Source: Dimargaris cristalligena
Taxonomy: Eukaryota > Kickxellomycota > Dimargaritomycetes > Dimargaritales > Dimargaritaceae
Direction: 5' to 3'
DNA: 64,000 nt
NCBI GenBank assembly: GCA_027576995.1
Contig: JANBQC010000042.1
Location: 19,036 to 83,035, forward strand
Shown here: piece after piece, positions 10,801 to 20,540 of the stretch
How positions within the stretch are numbered: position 1 is the first letter of the stretch
Layout: each line of letters opens with the position of its first letter
The notes under the pieces: model-generated
What the model was told of the DNA's origin: nothing
Database searches by the model: none
Seen by the model: the letters and a program-made list of their open reading frames with translations, nothing else
Position numbers and translations under genes: made by a program

Positions 10801-13800
10801 CGCTGTTACCATTCTGTATCGACAGTGACTCGTCCGAACCCAAATAGACACTCTGGTTAGACGCATACATCCCGGGAGACTCGTTGAGAAAGTCCGGCAA
10901 AAGACTAGAGGAACTAATACGGAGAAGCGGGAGACCAACCCCCAACCCCAGAGGGGTTGGTGCCATAGGGACAGAAGGGGTTGGTTGTATTGGGTGTTGT
11001 CCTACTGGAGGAGGGGTGGTGGTGGAGGTCCTCTGCAGGGGACGAGAAAAGGACAAGCGCCGCATAATAGAGGGGTTTGCACCACTACCTCCTGCAGCTG
11101 TATCAATGAAGGGAACTGCACGTGGTGAAGAGGGAGAAACCTGGGTCGGACGTTGGGGTGATAGTTGGCGTAGTTCCTCGAGGGGATATATACGGGTGGG
11201 GACGGCAATCCGGCTCAGCCGGGTGGACTGAGACCGGACCAGAGTGCCAGATCGCCGCATAGCCAAACTTCCCTGGGTCGAGACCCCGTCGGTAGGTAAG
11301 GACGGGGCCTGGGCCGGTGGGAAAGAGCTCCGTCGGTGTAGCGAACCGGACGACATGGAGGGCGGAGTATGTCTGGGAGTAACTGCCACGACCGTTTCGT
11401 AAGATGGGTATTGTTGCTGCCGGGAGCGTAGCTGAGGGGACAGGGACTGACTTGCCATGCTATTCCGCCGACGAGCCTGGGTAGGTCGCCGTTCGTCACG
11501 GGCGGGCGTAGAGTCAGCCGGGGAGGCATCATTTTTATAGGGGCGTGGCTCGGCAATAGTGGGGGGTGGTACTCGGCCAGAAGCAAGCACGGCGGTAACA
11601 TCTGGTTGGGGTCCCCGGGAATCCGCATCATGTCTATAGGAATAAATTAAAACGGGGGCGACGGGACTGAGTATAGGGAGTAGGGGCGAATTATTACCCA
11701 ATGGGTCGGCCAGTGATTTGGGAAGCGACAGGGTTTCGGGGAAACCAAATGACTTGGGGCTGCAGACTCTCTCGGGCCTGTCAATCGTCTGGTCGACCGA
11801 ACCATGCTGCCGAACCATATCTTCAGTCAGGAAAGAAGTCTCTAGGAAACTCGTGCCCAGCTCTTTCTCTCCATCAAAACACATACTGAAGGATACATTG
11901 GATTCGGACTGGGCGATCGACTCGTTAAAATCCTGGATACGTTGGGACACCAGGTTACTGCGGGACAGGCGACGGATCGATGTGCGGTGACGGGCCTTTA
12001 TTTCAGAAGCGGGGATCACGTTTGAGGGGGAGGCCGACGAGCGTTCCATGGGCGACTCTGAACCTCGACGTTGGTGGCGCAGTGGACTGGGCTGACTCGT
12101 GTTGGTAGGGGCCGAGGATGCTAGAGGCGACTGGGCCGGCCCGATTAGACTGGGAGAGCGTGTGCGAATTTCGGGGGCGCGAATGCCAGGGGACATGGGC
12201 CGCACATATATTTGACTGGGCGACGACGAACGGCCGGAGCCCATAACAGGCCGAATGGCTGGGCTCAGATCGGTCCGCACTCTAGCGGCGCTGCTCGGAG
12301 TGGGAGAACCGCCCCTTCGATCCCGTGCCGACGTTTGGCGAATCAGCCCGGGAGGAACGGTGATGGGGCTTGATAAGGAGGTGGACGACCCCAAATCACG
12401 AACATCGTGTTTTTCTTTAAGAAATGACGATACGAGTTGACGGCGGTCTAAGTTATCCAACGAAGGGGACACAGCACGTCGCCGTGAGCCGCTCGGGGTA
12501 AGCGAGGACGAGGGTGACGATGATGAAGGGGCGGAGTTGGCAGCGGTGACAAAGGAGGATGACAGGAATGAGGGCGAGTCCCGGCCGGAAGTATAGTCGG
12601 GTCCTGGGAAATCGGGCGTGCGGGGCTGGGGCGAATCAGTTGGAAGCAAGTTTGTCAATAGAGGCGAGTGACTGCGGATGACATTTGAATACGTGAAGGC
12701 AGACTCCCTACCCAATTCCTGGTTCGCCGCCGAGTGACTAGCGCGCCGAGTTGCAGGGGACTTGCTTCGGGGCGGATCATGCGGGATGGTGATGGCGAGT
12801 GATCCACGGCGGTCCTGTCGTCCAACGGACGGGATAGAAGGCCGAGTGCCCCGAATACTACTATCAATGTAGTCATCCAGAACGGATTCGGCAGGACGGG
12901 GCGAGCTGGGTCGGCTACTGGGCTGTTTGCGTCGACTGGCGAGAAAATTACGGGACTGCTGGAGTTCGGGGAAGTCAAATAAAAGTGGGGGAGGCACAGG
13001 TTCCGCAGTTAAGGGTGGGGTCTCGTCATCATCATGATTGTCGCTGGGCCGCATAGCCAGAGGACTACTCCGCAGAGTCTTCGTGGGAGTCCCCGCGCGT
13101 AGAACATTGGGAGGCGGAAGGGGAGACCGGGCTGGCGATTGACTGCGCGGGAATCCCGGGTCGGGGGAACCCGACAACCGACGGTCGCCCAACGAGGACC
13201 GGGCACCGCTTTCCCTTAAACTGCCGCTCAGGGTCAAAGGGCTGCTGGGCCGTGAGTGGTCACGTACAGAAATTTCGGGGGAGTTGACCAGTCGGTTTAG
13301 GAGGGCATCTACCGAATTGAAAGGTGGCTCTTTCGACTCACGAGCTGGCTCTGCTGTCAAATAAGGGGACTCGCGGGCCGAGGGGAAAGTGGATGAAGGT
13401 TCGTAGGAACGGCCCAGGTTATCATCCCGGTAGGGTGAGGACCCGGTACGGGGCAGAGAGCTCGGCGGGGGGGAGGGTTCGAAGTCGGATGGGAAAGATG
13501 GATACACGGGTTGAGGTCGTCGAATTGAGCCACTTGAAGGAGCCGACGAATCCGATCGATCCCGCGAGTGGTCAAACGGAGCACCAAGTTGTGAAGTCAC
13601 AGAGGGGCTGGACGGTAGATTATCGGGAAACATTTCATTCGAAAGTGGATGAGGCCGGGGTGTCAGTTGTGCGGGCAGTTGGGTATCGTCTTGGGAGTCC
13701 ATAGATCCCACATCGAACCACGCCCGCCGGTTGGCAGCAGAGTTATCGGACGACGAGGTCGAGCTGGAGCTGTCATGCTGGGAGGGATTCGATTCGGGAG

Positions 13801-16717
13801 TTTGCTCCGGCTGAAGGGGGAAAACGGGTTGGTAGCTGTTGGAGCGGGGGAAGTAAATACCCCGACTACTAGGTACGCTGCCGTAGTGGCCCATAGCGCC
13901 CTGGTCATCATCGCCACTGGCGTCGAGCGCAGATGGCAGGCATAAGATGGCGGAGTGGGACATGGAGCGGGGATAGAGGCCCTGTCGAAGTAAGTCGGGC
14001 ATTTCGGTTTCACCGAGTGGGTGCAAATGCTCGTCCGACATATTGCCCAGTTCATCGTTGATAAAATCATCAAGGTCCGAATACCCCATGGACGTCAAGT
14101 CATCTCCGTAGGAGCCCGACATGGATTCATCGTGGTCCTCCGGTGGGATAATCACCTCCAATTCATCGGCAAAGCGCACATTCGAGGAGTGACGACTAAG
14201 GGAGGACCGGTTGCCAGTAGTGGGGTTTCCTTCCGGAAGCTCACCGGTGTGGCTCAGGCGGGTAGTCCGACTGGGGTCGTGCAAGATGGACCGGATAGGT
14301 TCGCGAGGGCCGGTATGGCCAGTTGTATTGGGCGAGAAAGTAACGCTAGGGCCGGCGGGATGCGAGTTGGGGCTTAGGGTCGACTGGGTCATTTGGATGG
14401 GCGTATCCAAGTCGAGCACTGGATCAGCTAGGGCTTCCAAAATTAGGGGAGGTGAAGGGGTCATAAGGCGCTGGTTTCGTGATGAGGGGGAGGGGGTGCG
14501 TCGCTCACCCACCCGCTGGCCCACCAATTCATTCAAAAGACCCAGCGATTCGGAGTCGGTTGATAATCGTTTAAGGTCCACTAGTCGGGTTGGAGTACCG
14601 AGTGAACCCGTCGCGGACACTCGTGTGATTTGGGGGGACGACAGTCGGGCGAAGCCGGGAGGTGATGAAGAGGCGGTGTGGAAAGAATCAATAGATAGAC
14701 TGGCATCGGTTGAGGTCATCCGGTTGTCGGTGGTCGTTGGCGAGGGATGGCTGGGTGAGGAAGGAGGCCGATGAAGTCTGATGGGGGAGCTGGCCGTATC
14801 GAACGGGGAAGGTAGATCAGTGTCCCGTGGTGGCGAGTCGTCAACGTTATAGAACAAAGCGGACGAGGATGATTCTTCATAAGGAACGGGGGACTGGGTA
14901 CGGCTGCTGTAACCAAGGGGAGAAACCACCAGGGTAGCTCGTTGGAGGGCATAGGCGCCCAAACTGGGACCTGGCCGTCCCACCGGGCTCTGATCATACC
15001 CCACCAAACTGGGACTGTCCAGGTCTCCCAGGCTAAGTGGAGGGTCACCGGCACTTATATCATCATCTAGGTCTTCATTCGAATCAAGGTCACTGGCCGA
15101 GCGGAACTGGTTGACATGATCGCGGGAATGGCGATCCGAGTCCCCGTCAGAGTCGCTCATACCGAATTGAGAGCGGTCGGCGGCGCTTCGGCGCACTGGA
15201 AGTTGCCGATCAGTGGCCTCGTTCACCAGCATAGCGACACCTTCCTCTTCCGTGATAATATCATGCCGAAAGCGATGCTGGGGTCGCCGGCCACTGTCTT
15301 CTAATTGCATTGTTTCCTCAAGACTATCGCGAATGTGTACATTCTCGGTCACTTCGTTGGGGCAGTAGCCTAAGCGATTCTTAATGGTGGCGGTAGCCCC
15401 CTGGTCGAGAAGCCGCTTGACTACCGTTTTATCACCTAGAAACGCGGCCAGGTGCAAAGCGGTATTGCGCATCCGGCCAAACCGGTGGCTGTCTAGCTCG
15501 CCCGGCCAACTGTTATCGATGAGGGCGTGTAGTACAGCGGCTCGGGTTTCAAGTTCCTCGGGCCGCCGATTTGCGCCGGGGGAAAGGCCGCACTGGGTGG
15601 CCGAAAAGTGCATCAGGGCCACTTGTAGACCATCCATACCTGTGGTGTCCTCACCGAGATAAAGACTCGCATCGCGAATGATGGAACTGTGAAACGGGGT
15701 GGGTACTGGACTGCGGGCATTGATCAGAGGGCGGTGGGAGCTGAGGAGGCTGGTTACAGTGATGAGTTGACCATTGGCGATGGCGTGAAACCATTTGGTT
15801 TGAAGGAGAAACTCGTTGACGTGCAGCGGAGACGAACCGGGAATAGACTGGTTCAAACTTTCAAACGACGCGGCAATATGATCAAAGGGGTCCTCGGGGT
15901 CGGGATTTCCGACCATTCCGGCCGGCTCCAGGCCCGACGGAGGCTGTCCAGACCGGTGGTAGTAGGTAGACATCAGTAAATTCTCTAGGCCGCGGGGGCT
16001 GGTTCGGGGCTGGTTTGCGTAGGAGGGTAATGCGGCTTGATCGGACTCCCGGGGAGGCGCGGGATCTTCAGACTCGGAGGATGAGGAGTCGGGACCTACT
16101 TGACCGTGTTCAGAGGTGGCGGCGGCCACCGCGGCTCGAGCCGCTGCGGACGTGGGTCGGGATAGGGATGATATGGATGACAGGCTGGAATAGGCGGTTG
16201 CAGTAGCTGGTAACGACTGGAATTTGTTGATGACGACGGGCGCCGGGGGGAAGCCCGTGGCGCCGCTGGGACTTGATGAATGCGCACTGGAATGTTTGAT
16301 CAAAAATTCATTATCGTAAGCCGGTGCGGGGTTAGTGAGAGGACTAGGTGCCCGGGTCCGAATAGCAGTTGGGGGGGCCAACGGGTCCTGCGACCGTGAA
16401 AACACAACGGGGGACAGCGGATCGAAGGAGGGATTGGGCGAGCTTCCGGGGGTGACGGATGAGGGGGAATATGAGGTATTAGAGAGCGGAGCGCAAGTGG
16501 TCAATGTGGAGGCGCTGCCCTCGCTGGATTCGACAACGGCTACAGCCTCGGGCCGAGCATTGGTCCACAGCTCCGACGGCAGATTAAAGCTGAGACCCTG
16601 TTGGCTGGAGGAAGTCTGAGAGTAGTGTGAGGCGAGGGAATCAGCCAGGCTATTGGTGGAGTGACTCGAGTCGGAAGGGTCGTCCCGCGGGGCTGAACCC
16701 AAAAAGCGGGAGAGCAT
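4874..16717 (-). CDS. Giant Bud4/anillin-like PH-domain protein with N-terminal ankyrin repeats
   Basis: A single 3947-codon frame without introns. The C terminus matches the Bud4/Mid2/anillin family. A C2-like anillin-homology segment lies near 3260-3330 (VWVRILSLDEMAF...NEDEVRYTKPI). A PH domain begins near 3530 (GYLYMRGLDSPFWRRRYFKL) and finishes near 3785-3825 (DDGMLELYADTLDSKRRWLANL), with about 180 low-complexity residues between the two halves. The N terminus carries ankyrin repeats (about 300-450; TALHLAAFLGDKTVVKRLL). A folded, Trp/Leu-rich block of unknown type sits near 2030-2440. The rest is Ser/Pro-rich disorder typical of cortical scaffolds. The family acts at the septin ring and division site by binding membrane and septins, and this role is inferred. 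Bud4 of yeasts is about 1450 residues and is not known to carry ankyrin repeats, so both size and architecture are unusual. Confidence 0.85.
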   Translation of the reverse strand: MLSRFLGSAPRDDPSDSSHSTNSLADSLASHYSQTSSSQQGLSFNLPSELWTNARPEAVAVVESSEGSASTLTTCAPLSNTSYSPSSVTPGSSPNPSFDPLSPVVFSRSQDPLAPPTAIRTRAPSPLTNPAPAYDNEFLIKHSSAHSSSPSGATGFPPAPVVINKFQSLPATATAYSSLSSISSLSRPTSAAARAAVAAATSEHGQVGPDSSSSESEDPAPPRESDQAALPSYANQPRTSPRGLENLLMSTYYHRSGQPPSGLEPAGMVGNPDPEDPFDHIAASFESLNQSIPGSSPLHVNEFLLQTKWFHAIANGQLITVTSLLSSHRPLINARSPVPTPFHSSIIRDASLYLGEDTTGMDGLQVALMHFSATQCGLSPGANRRPEELETRAAVLHALIDNSWPGELDSHRFGRMRNTALHLAAFLGDKTVVKRLLDQGATATIKNRLGYCPNEVTENVHIRDSLEETMQLEDSGRRPQHRFRHDIITEEEGVAMLVNEATDRQLPVRRSAADRSQFGMSDSDGDSDRHSRDHVNQFRSASDLDSNEDLDDDISAGDPPLSLGDLDSPSLVGYDQSPVGRPGPSLGAYALQRATLVVSPLGYSSRTQSPVPYEESSSSALFYNVDDSPPRDTDLPSPFDTASSPIRLHRPPSSPSHPSPTTTDNRMTSTDASLSIDSFHTASSSPPGFARLSSPQITRVSATGSLGTPTRLVDLKRLSTDSESLGLLNELVGQRVGERRTPSPSSRNQRLMTPSPPLILEALADPVLDLDTPIQMTQSTLSPNSHPAGPSVTFSPNTTGHTGPREPIRSILHDPSRTTRLSHTGELPEGNPTTGNRSSLSRHSSNVRFADELEVIIPPEDHDESMSGSYGDDLTSMGYSDLDDFINDELGNMSDEHLHPLGETEMPDLLRQGLYPRSMSHSAILCLPSALDASGDDDQGAMGHYGSVPSSRGIYFPRSNSYQPVFPLQPEQTPESNPSQHDSSSSTSSSDNSAANRRAWFDVGSMDSQDDTQLPAQLTPRPHPLSNEMFPDNLPSSPSVTSQLGAPFDHSRDRSDSSAPSSGSIRRPQPVYPSFPSDFEPSPPPSSLPRTGSSPYRDDNLGRSYEPSSTFPSARESPYLTAEPARESKEPPFNSVDALLNRLVNSPEISVRDHSRPSSPLTLSGSLRESGARSSLGDRRLSGSPDPGFPRSQSPARSPLPPPNVLRAGTPTKTLRSSPLAMRPSDNHDDDETPPLTAEPVPPPLLFDFPELQQSRNFLASRRKQPSSRPSSPRPAESVLDDYIDSSIRGTRPSIPSVGRQDRRGSLAITIPHDPPRSKSPATRRASHSAANQELGRESAFTYSNVIRSHSPLLTNLLPTDSPQPRTPDFPGPDYTSGRDSPSFLSSSFVTAANSAPSSSSPSSSLTPSGSRRRAVSPSLDNLDRRQLVSSFLKEKHDVRDLGSSTSLSSPITVPPGLIRQTSARDRRGGSPTPSSAARVRTDLSPAIRPVMGSGRSSSPSQIYVRPMSPGIRAPEIRTRSPSLIGPAQSPLASSAPTNTSQPSPLRHQRRGSESPMERSSASPSNVIPASEIKARHRTSIRRLSRSNLVSQRIQDFNESIAQSESNVSFSMCFDGEKELGTSFLETSFLTEDMVRQHGSVDQTIDRPERVCSPKSFGFPETLSLPKSLADPLGNNSPLLPILSPVAPVLIYSYRHDADSRGPQPDVTAVLASGRVPPPTIAEPRPYKNDASPADSTPARDERRPTQARRRNSMASQSLSPQLRSRQQQYPSYETVVAVTPRHTPPSMSSGSLHRRSSFPPAQAPSLPTDGVSTQGSLAMRRSGTLVRSQSTRLSRIAVPTRIYPLEELRQLSPQRPTQVSPSSPRAVPFIDTAAGGSGANPSIMRRLSFSRPLQRTSTTTPPPVGQHPIQPTPSVPMAPTPLGLGVGLPLLRISSSSLLPDFLNESPGMYASNQSVYLGSDESLSIQNGNSAQTSFAHLAFPAGEFFDRRPVSHVSSLLAHPSVMGSGSILTKEKLDQVNPVLAEALRENPGECLLGLYLTDADRPEAASMKLSEAFDPDGRYNHLVDSQQFRAMLVRDMNYLTERLGPAPRSEFDRTDPLSTYPGARPLARDTENTRRRIPDFEPPWGTSHAGAENQTGRFGEENEGAPFSLSGISRGGHFMDHSGSQEAAHFNHLANTDGESVTRSGEQWLHQPYHPWAFAFTKYPYLYFDTISTSRIQTQINILRTVAQQARHGQSLSGLPTQLKLSIPVQDRSVDSSSQAPLNPPPYPLLEDDVRQLVDHVRPRLRTWLLQQPYEILEKLLPGLHALYKNQIGDIIDDIYRLRNPFRLACSMTTLSPTRSSKANSCPTFSSSFHYPDRESGIRICRRRSAPSEMSMRRPGSRRSTSLTKRSRGEPNSDIGVETTTSHDVKEAMKRDLHNLRVEYSILTIWDWLHTDSIVGPGTSLQGFRQPSEMGSMSTGQRSIPSLVPSGYLETSQATHESFISLPGHFGTGSKTSTPQNSQRRSGWTLLPGSLQDVSVEDAVSDAIREMMDLQTHVRPHSPDAPARSAATTATEAISGKRGASPSPGKTEATVAAGPLTESVVSMLNRTNASNSSHGEESFQTGRSVPLLSSPETAPMGPIMKQPSPPPVSPTGHMVTESFSVESPVTTTAPTEEEKMVWIEQWKTVLEFLEDRNSRAWEKLPDPDEILDPDYTSPLPELPRIVGNEIVGMTEAMLAADQGIFTEESSLSSRRSLLTASDAGEVPSRTSSFQRLQDLFSNPSKSTTSLPSSSIPVATEAPASPPSRSASPSSPNEALDDPQAMNPVFSVQSSLNLLPSPVDHSGFQDVLNQFPPPPQTISPVDRPVSRIRAESDGYRISPASQESRGPTRNDLLHTHRLSLQASDPQLASDIRPIVIPTHIQTPMPASTPTSTSIAVNSAAATGSKSDRSSSSGFSHWIRSDVLSLAEATPTTPNSATIPSSQPPHSQPPTPPERPAAPFRIPEPDIKRGVSFLGDIYNQLSGIGQGLASETDDRSVLPSMNSDTSFLTSEQAVHNWAGMEDVARAVADAHSQRDHVPVHDSPTLRTNGSRSNLSRRNSRVPIPKPTSATVVVRAPVPASAPAPVPEEQPKQSELDLLKSPDILAPLSVSIPQLSSIHPPQLDLDHGGPFQGADVVPWSPVIQQLPPVELPELLSGTQPISESPSPSPSPSPVHRPGRSSVPQPQPTSPTVAKPLIVSTPKTSKPLPPYVNQFPQIPTTEACFVPPKPFLDHGHVWVRILSLDEMAFTPESPVRSLYMVIHNEDEVRYTKPIPADRIENASVRINQEFRVPVGRESTLLFWIRLQTTTKVAPVPGDSRGAFSKLKASASKCLPLLGGSPRKPKPHSNSTNPFDYPSIPQRQSSLPVPQVPSFSANSDVYPRVVAQNDASMQSSGMPFPCESIRSENSSVFEHVDQPQGNMRPNDEPQYKEETHGSVTISLRDILKQVFARKYIGSWPVESIWIDGPAGRLVLQLFYLPAIPQLLPREIPLTFRDMLETVAAAEWHTHIWLHGYLYMRGLDSPFWRRRYFKLEGAFLMAYHEDTKAPKLLIDLTMASHVLDPDQATNPAAQNKTDFSSSLISQPKGSVRRRRNQNESQPPTTSSAHLSVPETHRQHRQRSRSELSQPRGSLAIRQRAPLHQPVPRRQSFATGIPQPSENRIPDYFHRPSAERDDEERYASSDSGFSSGADRRIGSGTEVSQTKAHRPQHYSATSSDYDSQATGDEADVEGYSNQSDLTRSLSSTNPRPQHTSQITQAHPPNSMTIVFRNDDGMLELYADTLDSKRRWLANLKNVVGHVPRVPTWFVRLLTIDQSARHRQQQQRLDSQRQKAKQKQKRHQQQANPQSTKRPSGGTSATQPTAPHAPSGQSYGSAPRIISPPGTRSSAAPSSSRHSHLRWQETGTTKSHGPATRSTIPNFIVS

Positions 16718-19045
16718 GGGGAACTGAGAAAGGGTGGCGCAGATACGAAGGACGATACTACGGCTTGGAGGCTAGTTCTGAGGGAACAACTTATACGGGG
16801 AGGGGGGTACCAAAAATAGGAATAAGGAATACTTAGAAGAACAAACACCAAGAGGTACAAAGCAGCGAAAACACAGCTGGGAAAGAGAAGTTAAAAACAG
16901 GGCTAATATTATTGAGACACCCACAACGGCCGGGGGACTGAGCATATTATATGCGGTGGGTTCAACAACGGCACCAAACTCGAATGAGCAGAATTCAGAC
17001 AACTTTAACGTATCAATTTTACACGGTGGGTTTACGACAACAGAAACGGCCCACGCGAACACCAGCATACGCGTAGCAAAATGAAAAACGGGGTCAAGGA
17101 ATCGACAATGGTCAATAAGGAAGGGGGAATCCACGGCTAGGGCTGGTTAAGGAATGCTTGGGTAGGTTAAAAAGGAAACCGCAACCGACTGAGGTAATGG
17201 ACAGAATAGGGCAGGAAAGAAAGGAATGGTAAGCAGGGGCGCCGGTTGTCTGTTAACCAACCGGAATATAGAAAAGTCGACGAATTTAGCCAACACAAAA
17301 GAGAAAGTAGAACCAACTCCGCCGGATACAGGAGGTATACCTCAGGAAAAAGGCAGGAAAGTGCATATAGCATTTAACGTCTGGCAAAAACCATACAAGC
17401 GACTCGCTCGCGCATACACTGTATCAACACCCCCCGCCTTCTGATTTCCCAATGCCAGGAGGCACTGTAGGGGGGGAGTGGACAATGGGCCCCGCCTCTC
17501 TCTGTTGTCTGCCTGGTTGCGCAGGTAAATGTAGATGTAGCTGCCGTTTTCCCTACACTACACTACACTAACTCCTACAGGCCTATCGAACAAAACGGCC
17601 CTCTTCTGCGTATTGATCTTGTCCAAGCGTCAACTTCCTCCTTTATCACCGACCCAGCCACACGCCAGCAAAAAGTACAATTTACTCGACATTCCCCAAC
17701 CGTGGGTAGAGTGGCTTTAAGGTACCCCGGTTCCGCACTTACTACCAATTAGTGATTTTTCGTCCGGACTTGGCTCTCTCGGCTGTGTTTATGTTTGGGT
17801 TTGGGCCTCGATTTGTTGGAAGACGCACACCGACGGCCGTGATTGGCTGGCTGCCCCCAAGGGAAACAAAGCAGGCCAAACCCAATAATTTCAGGTCCAT
17901 CAAGCTGGACAGGGACCACCATCATAACCCCCGCCGTGTCTAATAGATGCATGGAGGGGATCTCACATACTATCTAGGGCAGCCCCTATATCATTATACC
18001 CATTATTAGTGTGCCCCTTAATTAGCCCCTTTTACCCTGTCTGGGCCACCTACTAAATACCCCCCCACCAGCCAGCCTTTTATTCCCAGTGCTGTTCACC
18101 AAAAATCTTAGTCTGTTGGATTTGTGAGGACTTGCGAAGTATGGCTGCTGCACATGTGCCCTCCTCCCTCACCTCGTCACCTGTTCGCCAGACATGACCA
18201 TCGACCCCACCTCCTACCACTCAACGACCTTTATCGGGCTCTATACCCCACCTTCAATCTCCGTTCACCATAAAAATACACATGTGTGCTTGATGAGGGC
18301 GAGCCGTGAAAAGAGGGCATTATAATGTAATGCTACTATCCCCCCCACATGTCTGCGCAGATACACCCACCCTCCCCACATTAACCCTGCATAAGGGAGG
18401 CAGTGACCTCATGCCACTCGATTCTTCCAGGCCTTCCAGCCGCAGAATTTCTCGCCTTTATTTACTCCGAATTACAAACAACTTGTCTTTGCCACTGGCA
18501 ACTGATCTTTACTCCGCCTAGCCTGTCTGGCATTGGGGGTCTGGTGAATATATGCACCTGTCCCATGGTTTTGGGCTACTTTTACCCTTCCCTATATGTA
18601 GACCAGCCAATTCCCACGACTCGACCTATTCGTATATAATATATAATGTGCCTGCTATCCACTTCCGAACTAGCCTTATTCAATTTGTCTCCTTTCCCAA
18701 ATGGTGTCCGCCACGTAGGGCCGCCAAGAACCATCTAAAACCGAACCAGAGACCTAAAAGCACCCCTATTCATTAATTGGGTCATTCAGTCGTTTTGTTA
18801 TAATCACTACGTATATACTCCCCTAAATCAGGTCTCAAACCAACTGGTTTCAAACCCGTTGGGCCGCCCTTGCTTATTATACCACCTACACCACCTAAAC
18901 ATCGTTAGTAGAGGGGGGGGACATCGTGGGCCGGCCCGAGAAATTCAAAATGGAAACTGGATGCAAATGGTCCATTTATTAATGAACACGACAGGTAAGT
19001 CCAATAATTACTTCATCGGTCTATATCACCCATTACGGTGGTATT
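16718..19045. other. Long intergenic region upstream of the giant gene
   Basis: About 2.3 kb containing the promoter and 5' flank of the leftward Bud4-like gene (16718 to about 17500) and the 3' flank of the GPI-protein gene (about 18900-19045). A short tandem of CACTA units lies near 17555-17570. Short frames such as 18306-18521 lack codon bias or motifs. No RNA gene is recognised. Confidence 0.55.
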
Positions 19046-19417
19046 TTACAAGTAGGAGATGAAGGCTAAACCGGCCACGACGGCGGCACCGGCGGCCTGG
19101 GCGGCCATGTTGCCGTTGATCAGACCCATAGCACCGCTGGCAACCACATCAGTCTCAGTGGCAACGGCAGCCGTGTCGGAGGGCTCGACGGTCTTGGTGG
19201 ACACGTCGGTGGAGGCCTGTTGGCTGGTGGGGGAGTTGCTGGTGGTTTCGGTAGTCACCGAGGTCGTGTCAGCGGAATCGTCACTGCCGTTGGTGCTCTG
19301 CGAGCCACCACCGGCGACAGTAGAAGTTTCGATGTTGGTGACGGTCGACTGAGCGTTCACCACCGCGGCGGCGGCGAGTGTGGCCAGGGCAATAGCGGCG
19401 TAAGACTTTCCGATCAT
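19046..19417 (-). CDS. Small secreted Ser/Thr-rich protein, probably GPI-anchored
   Basis: A 123-residue cell-surface protein. The ATG at 19417 gives a classical signal peptide (MIGKSYAAIALATLAAAAVV, cleavage expected after Ala22). A Ser/Thr-rich, O-glycosylation-prone body follows (about 23-100). The protein ends in small residues and a hydrophobic tail (AAQAAGAAVVAGLAFISYL), which is the pattern of GPI attachment. The frame is open 32 codons further upstream, but that extension has no signal character, and a TATA box lies inside it (19531-19539), so the downstream Met is preferred. It contains no cysteines and no enzymatic motif. It is probably a cell-wall or plasma-membrane mannoprotein. 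No specific family is recognised. Confidence 0.8.
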   Translation of the reverse strand: MIGKSYAAIALATLAAAAVVNAQSTVTNIETSTVAGGGSQSTNGSDDSADTTSVTTETTSNSPTSQQASTDVSTKTVEPSDTAAVATETDVVASGAMGLINGNMAAQAAGAAVVAGLAFISYL

Positions 19418-19530
19418 TGTGTAAGTGGATGGTGATGAGAGAGGGAGGGGTATGCGAAATGGGGAGTTGTAATGAGGATAACTAACGTATAAGGGAAAAA
19501 ACCCGATCCCCAATGGCTGGATTCCGACTT

Positions 19531-19539
19531 ATATTTATA
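19531..19539 (-). promoter_or_regulatory. TATA box of the GPI-protein gene
   Basis: On the minus strand the sequence reads GGGTATAAATATAAG about 115 bases upstream of the ATG at 19417. A pyrimidine-rich leader and a CACAATG start context follow. This is typical of a strongly expressed fungal surface-protein promoter. Confidence 0.6.
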
Positions 19540-20540
19540 CCCAATCCGGTCAATTCCGCTGTCGGTGGGTAAAACCTTCCTTGTTTCGAATTGATTCCTT
19601 GGTTAGTAAGGCGGCCGAGTTCGACTGTCTCTGAGTGGGCCATGTTATTAGTAGCCCTGCTCAATCGGAACCTCCGTATTATGCCTCCCCTTGCTAATCA
19701 AGTGATACGAGTCCCATTATAGAATGAGGAGACGCAGTAAAACCTTGTAGGTCTTACCAACACGATATGGCGGTAGGAAGTATAGGCGCGCTTCGATTTG
19801 AAACAGACGGGCCCTATTGTAATCCACCGGTGGCCGTTTCGCCGGTCCAATTGGCGTCTTGATCGAGCTAAGCCTACTCACTATCCATACATCTTATCGA
19901 TCAAGGTGACTCAATCATATGTAGTTGGGCGTGTCTGGGGCCAACTTCTGCATCTTTGCAACTGAGAGGGGCACGGCCATATGTCTTCGTGTGTGTATAA
20001 GACCAGGTCTTAAACCATCTTGTAGGTTAGAACAGGTTTGATTACGAAAATCGGGCCGAGGGAGTATCTTCGCCGGTTGATAGTCTTACCTAGGGGGGCT
20101 TTTCTTAATATCATGAGCCTACCCTAGTCCATCTAAAACCGCCAAGGGGCGTGGCGTGAGATTAATGGGGAGTTTCACGTTGCCCAATTATTAGCGAAAA
20201 CCACGTCAAACCATTGCACAGCTATGGCTCCTGATTAAGCGGAATGGTGTAGTAAAGGGGCCAGAGGGACCCCCCCCCTCATCTAATCAACGGTAGTAGA
20301 GTTTGCAGTCTGAGCAGTAATGGTGTAAATTTGGGTCGTTCGTCGTTTAATTTCTATTTAAGAAATACTCCACAAATAGCCGAGCTCGTAATCGGCGGAT
20401 ACGATGGCATCTCGATAGTCGGGCATCCCCATTCGCACAAGAGACGCTACCCCTATCCATCTATAAAACAGCCTCACTTGGTATCAATGGTGTTTCGAAA
20501 GTCCAGCCAAAGGCCCATGCACATTTTTCATCAGATATTA
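19540..20540. other. Intergenic spacer between GPI-protein promoter and WRAP53 3' end
   Basis: About 1 kb of AT-rich sequence with no credible coding frame. The part near 20331-20540 is open on the plus strand for 89 codons but shows no protein-like composition and overlaps the 3' end of WRAP53. Confidence 0.55.

Noticed and set aside
5145..16836. Many plus-strand frames of 60-190 codons inside the giant gene
   Set aside because: Shadows of the Ser/Pro-rich minus-strand coding sequence, rich in Arg/Gly/Trp as expected for complementary frames.
19418..19513. Upstream Met (19513) for the GPI-type protein
   Set aside because: The extension would place the signal peptide internally, and it is read from the pyrimidine-rich leader just downstream of the TATA box.
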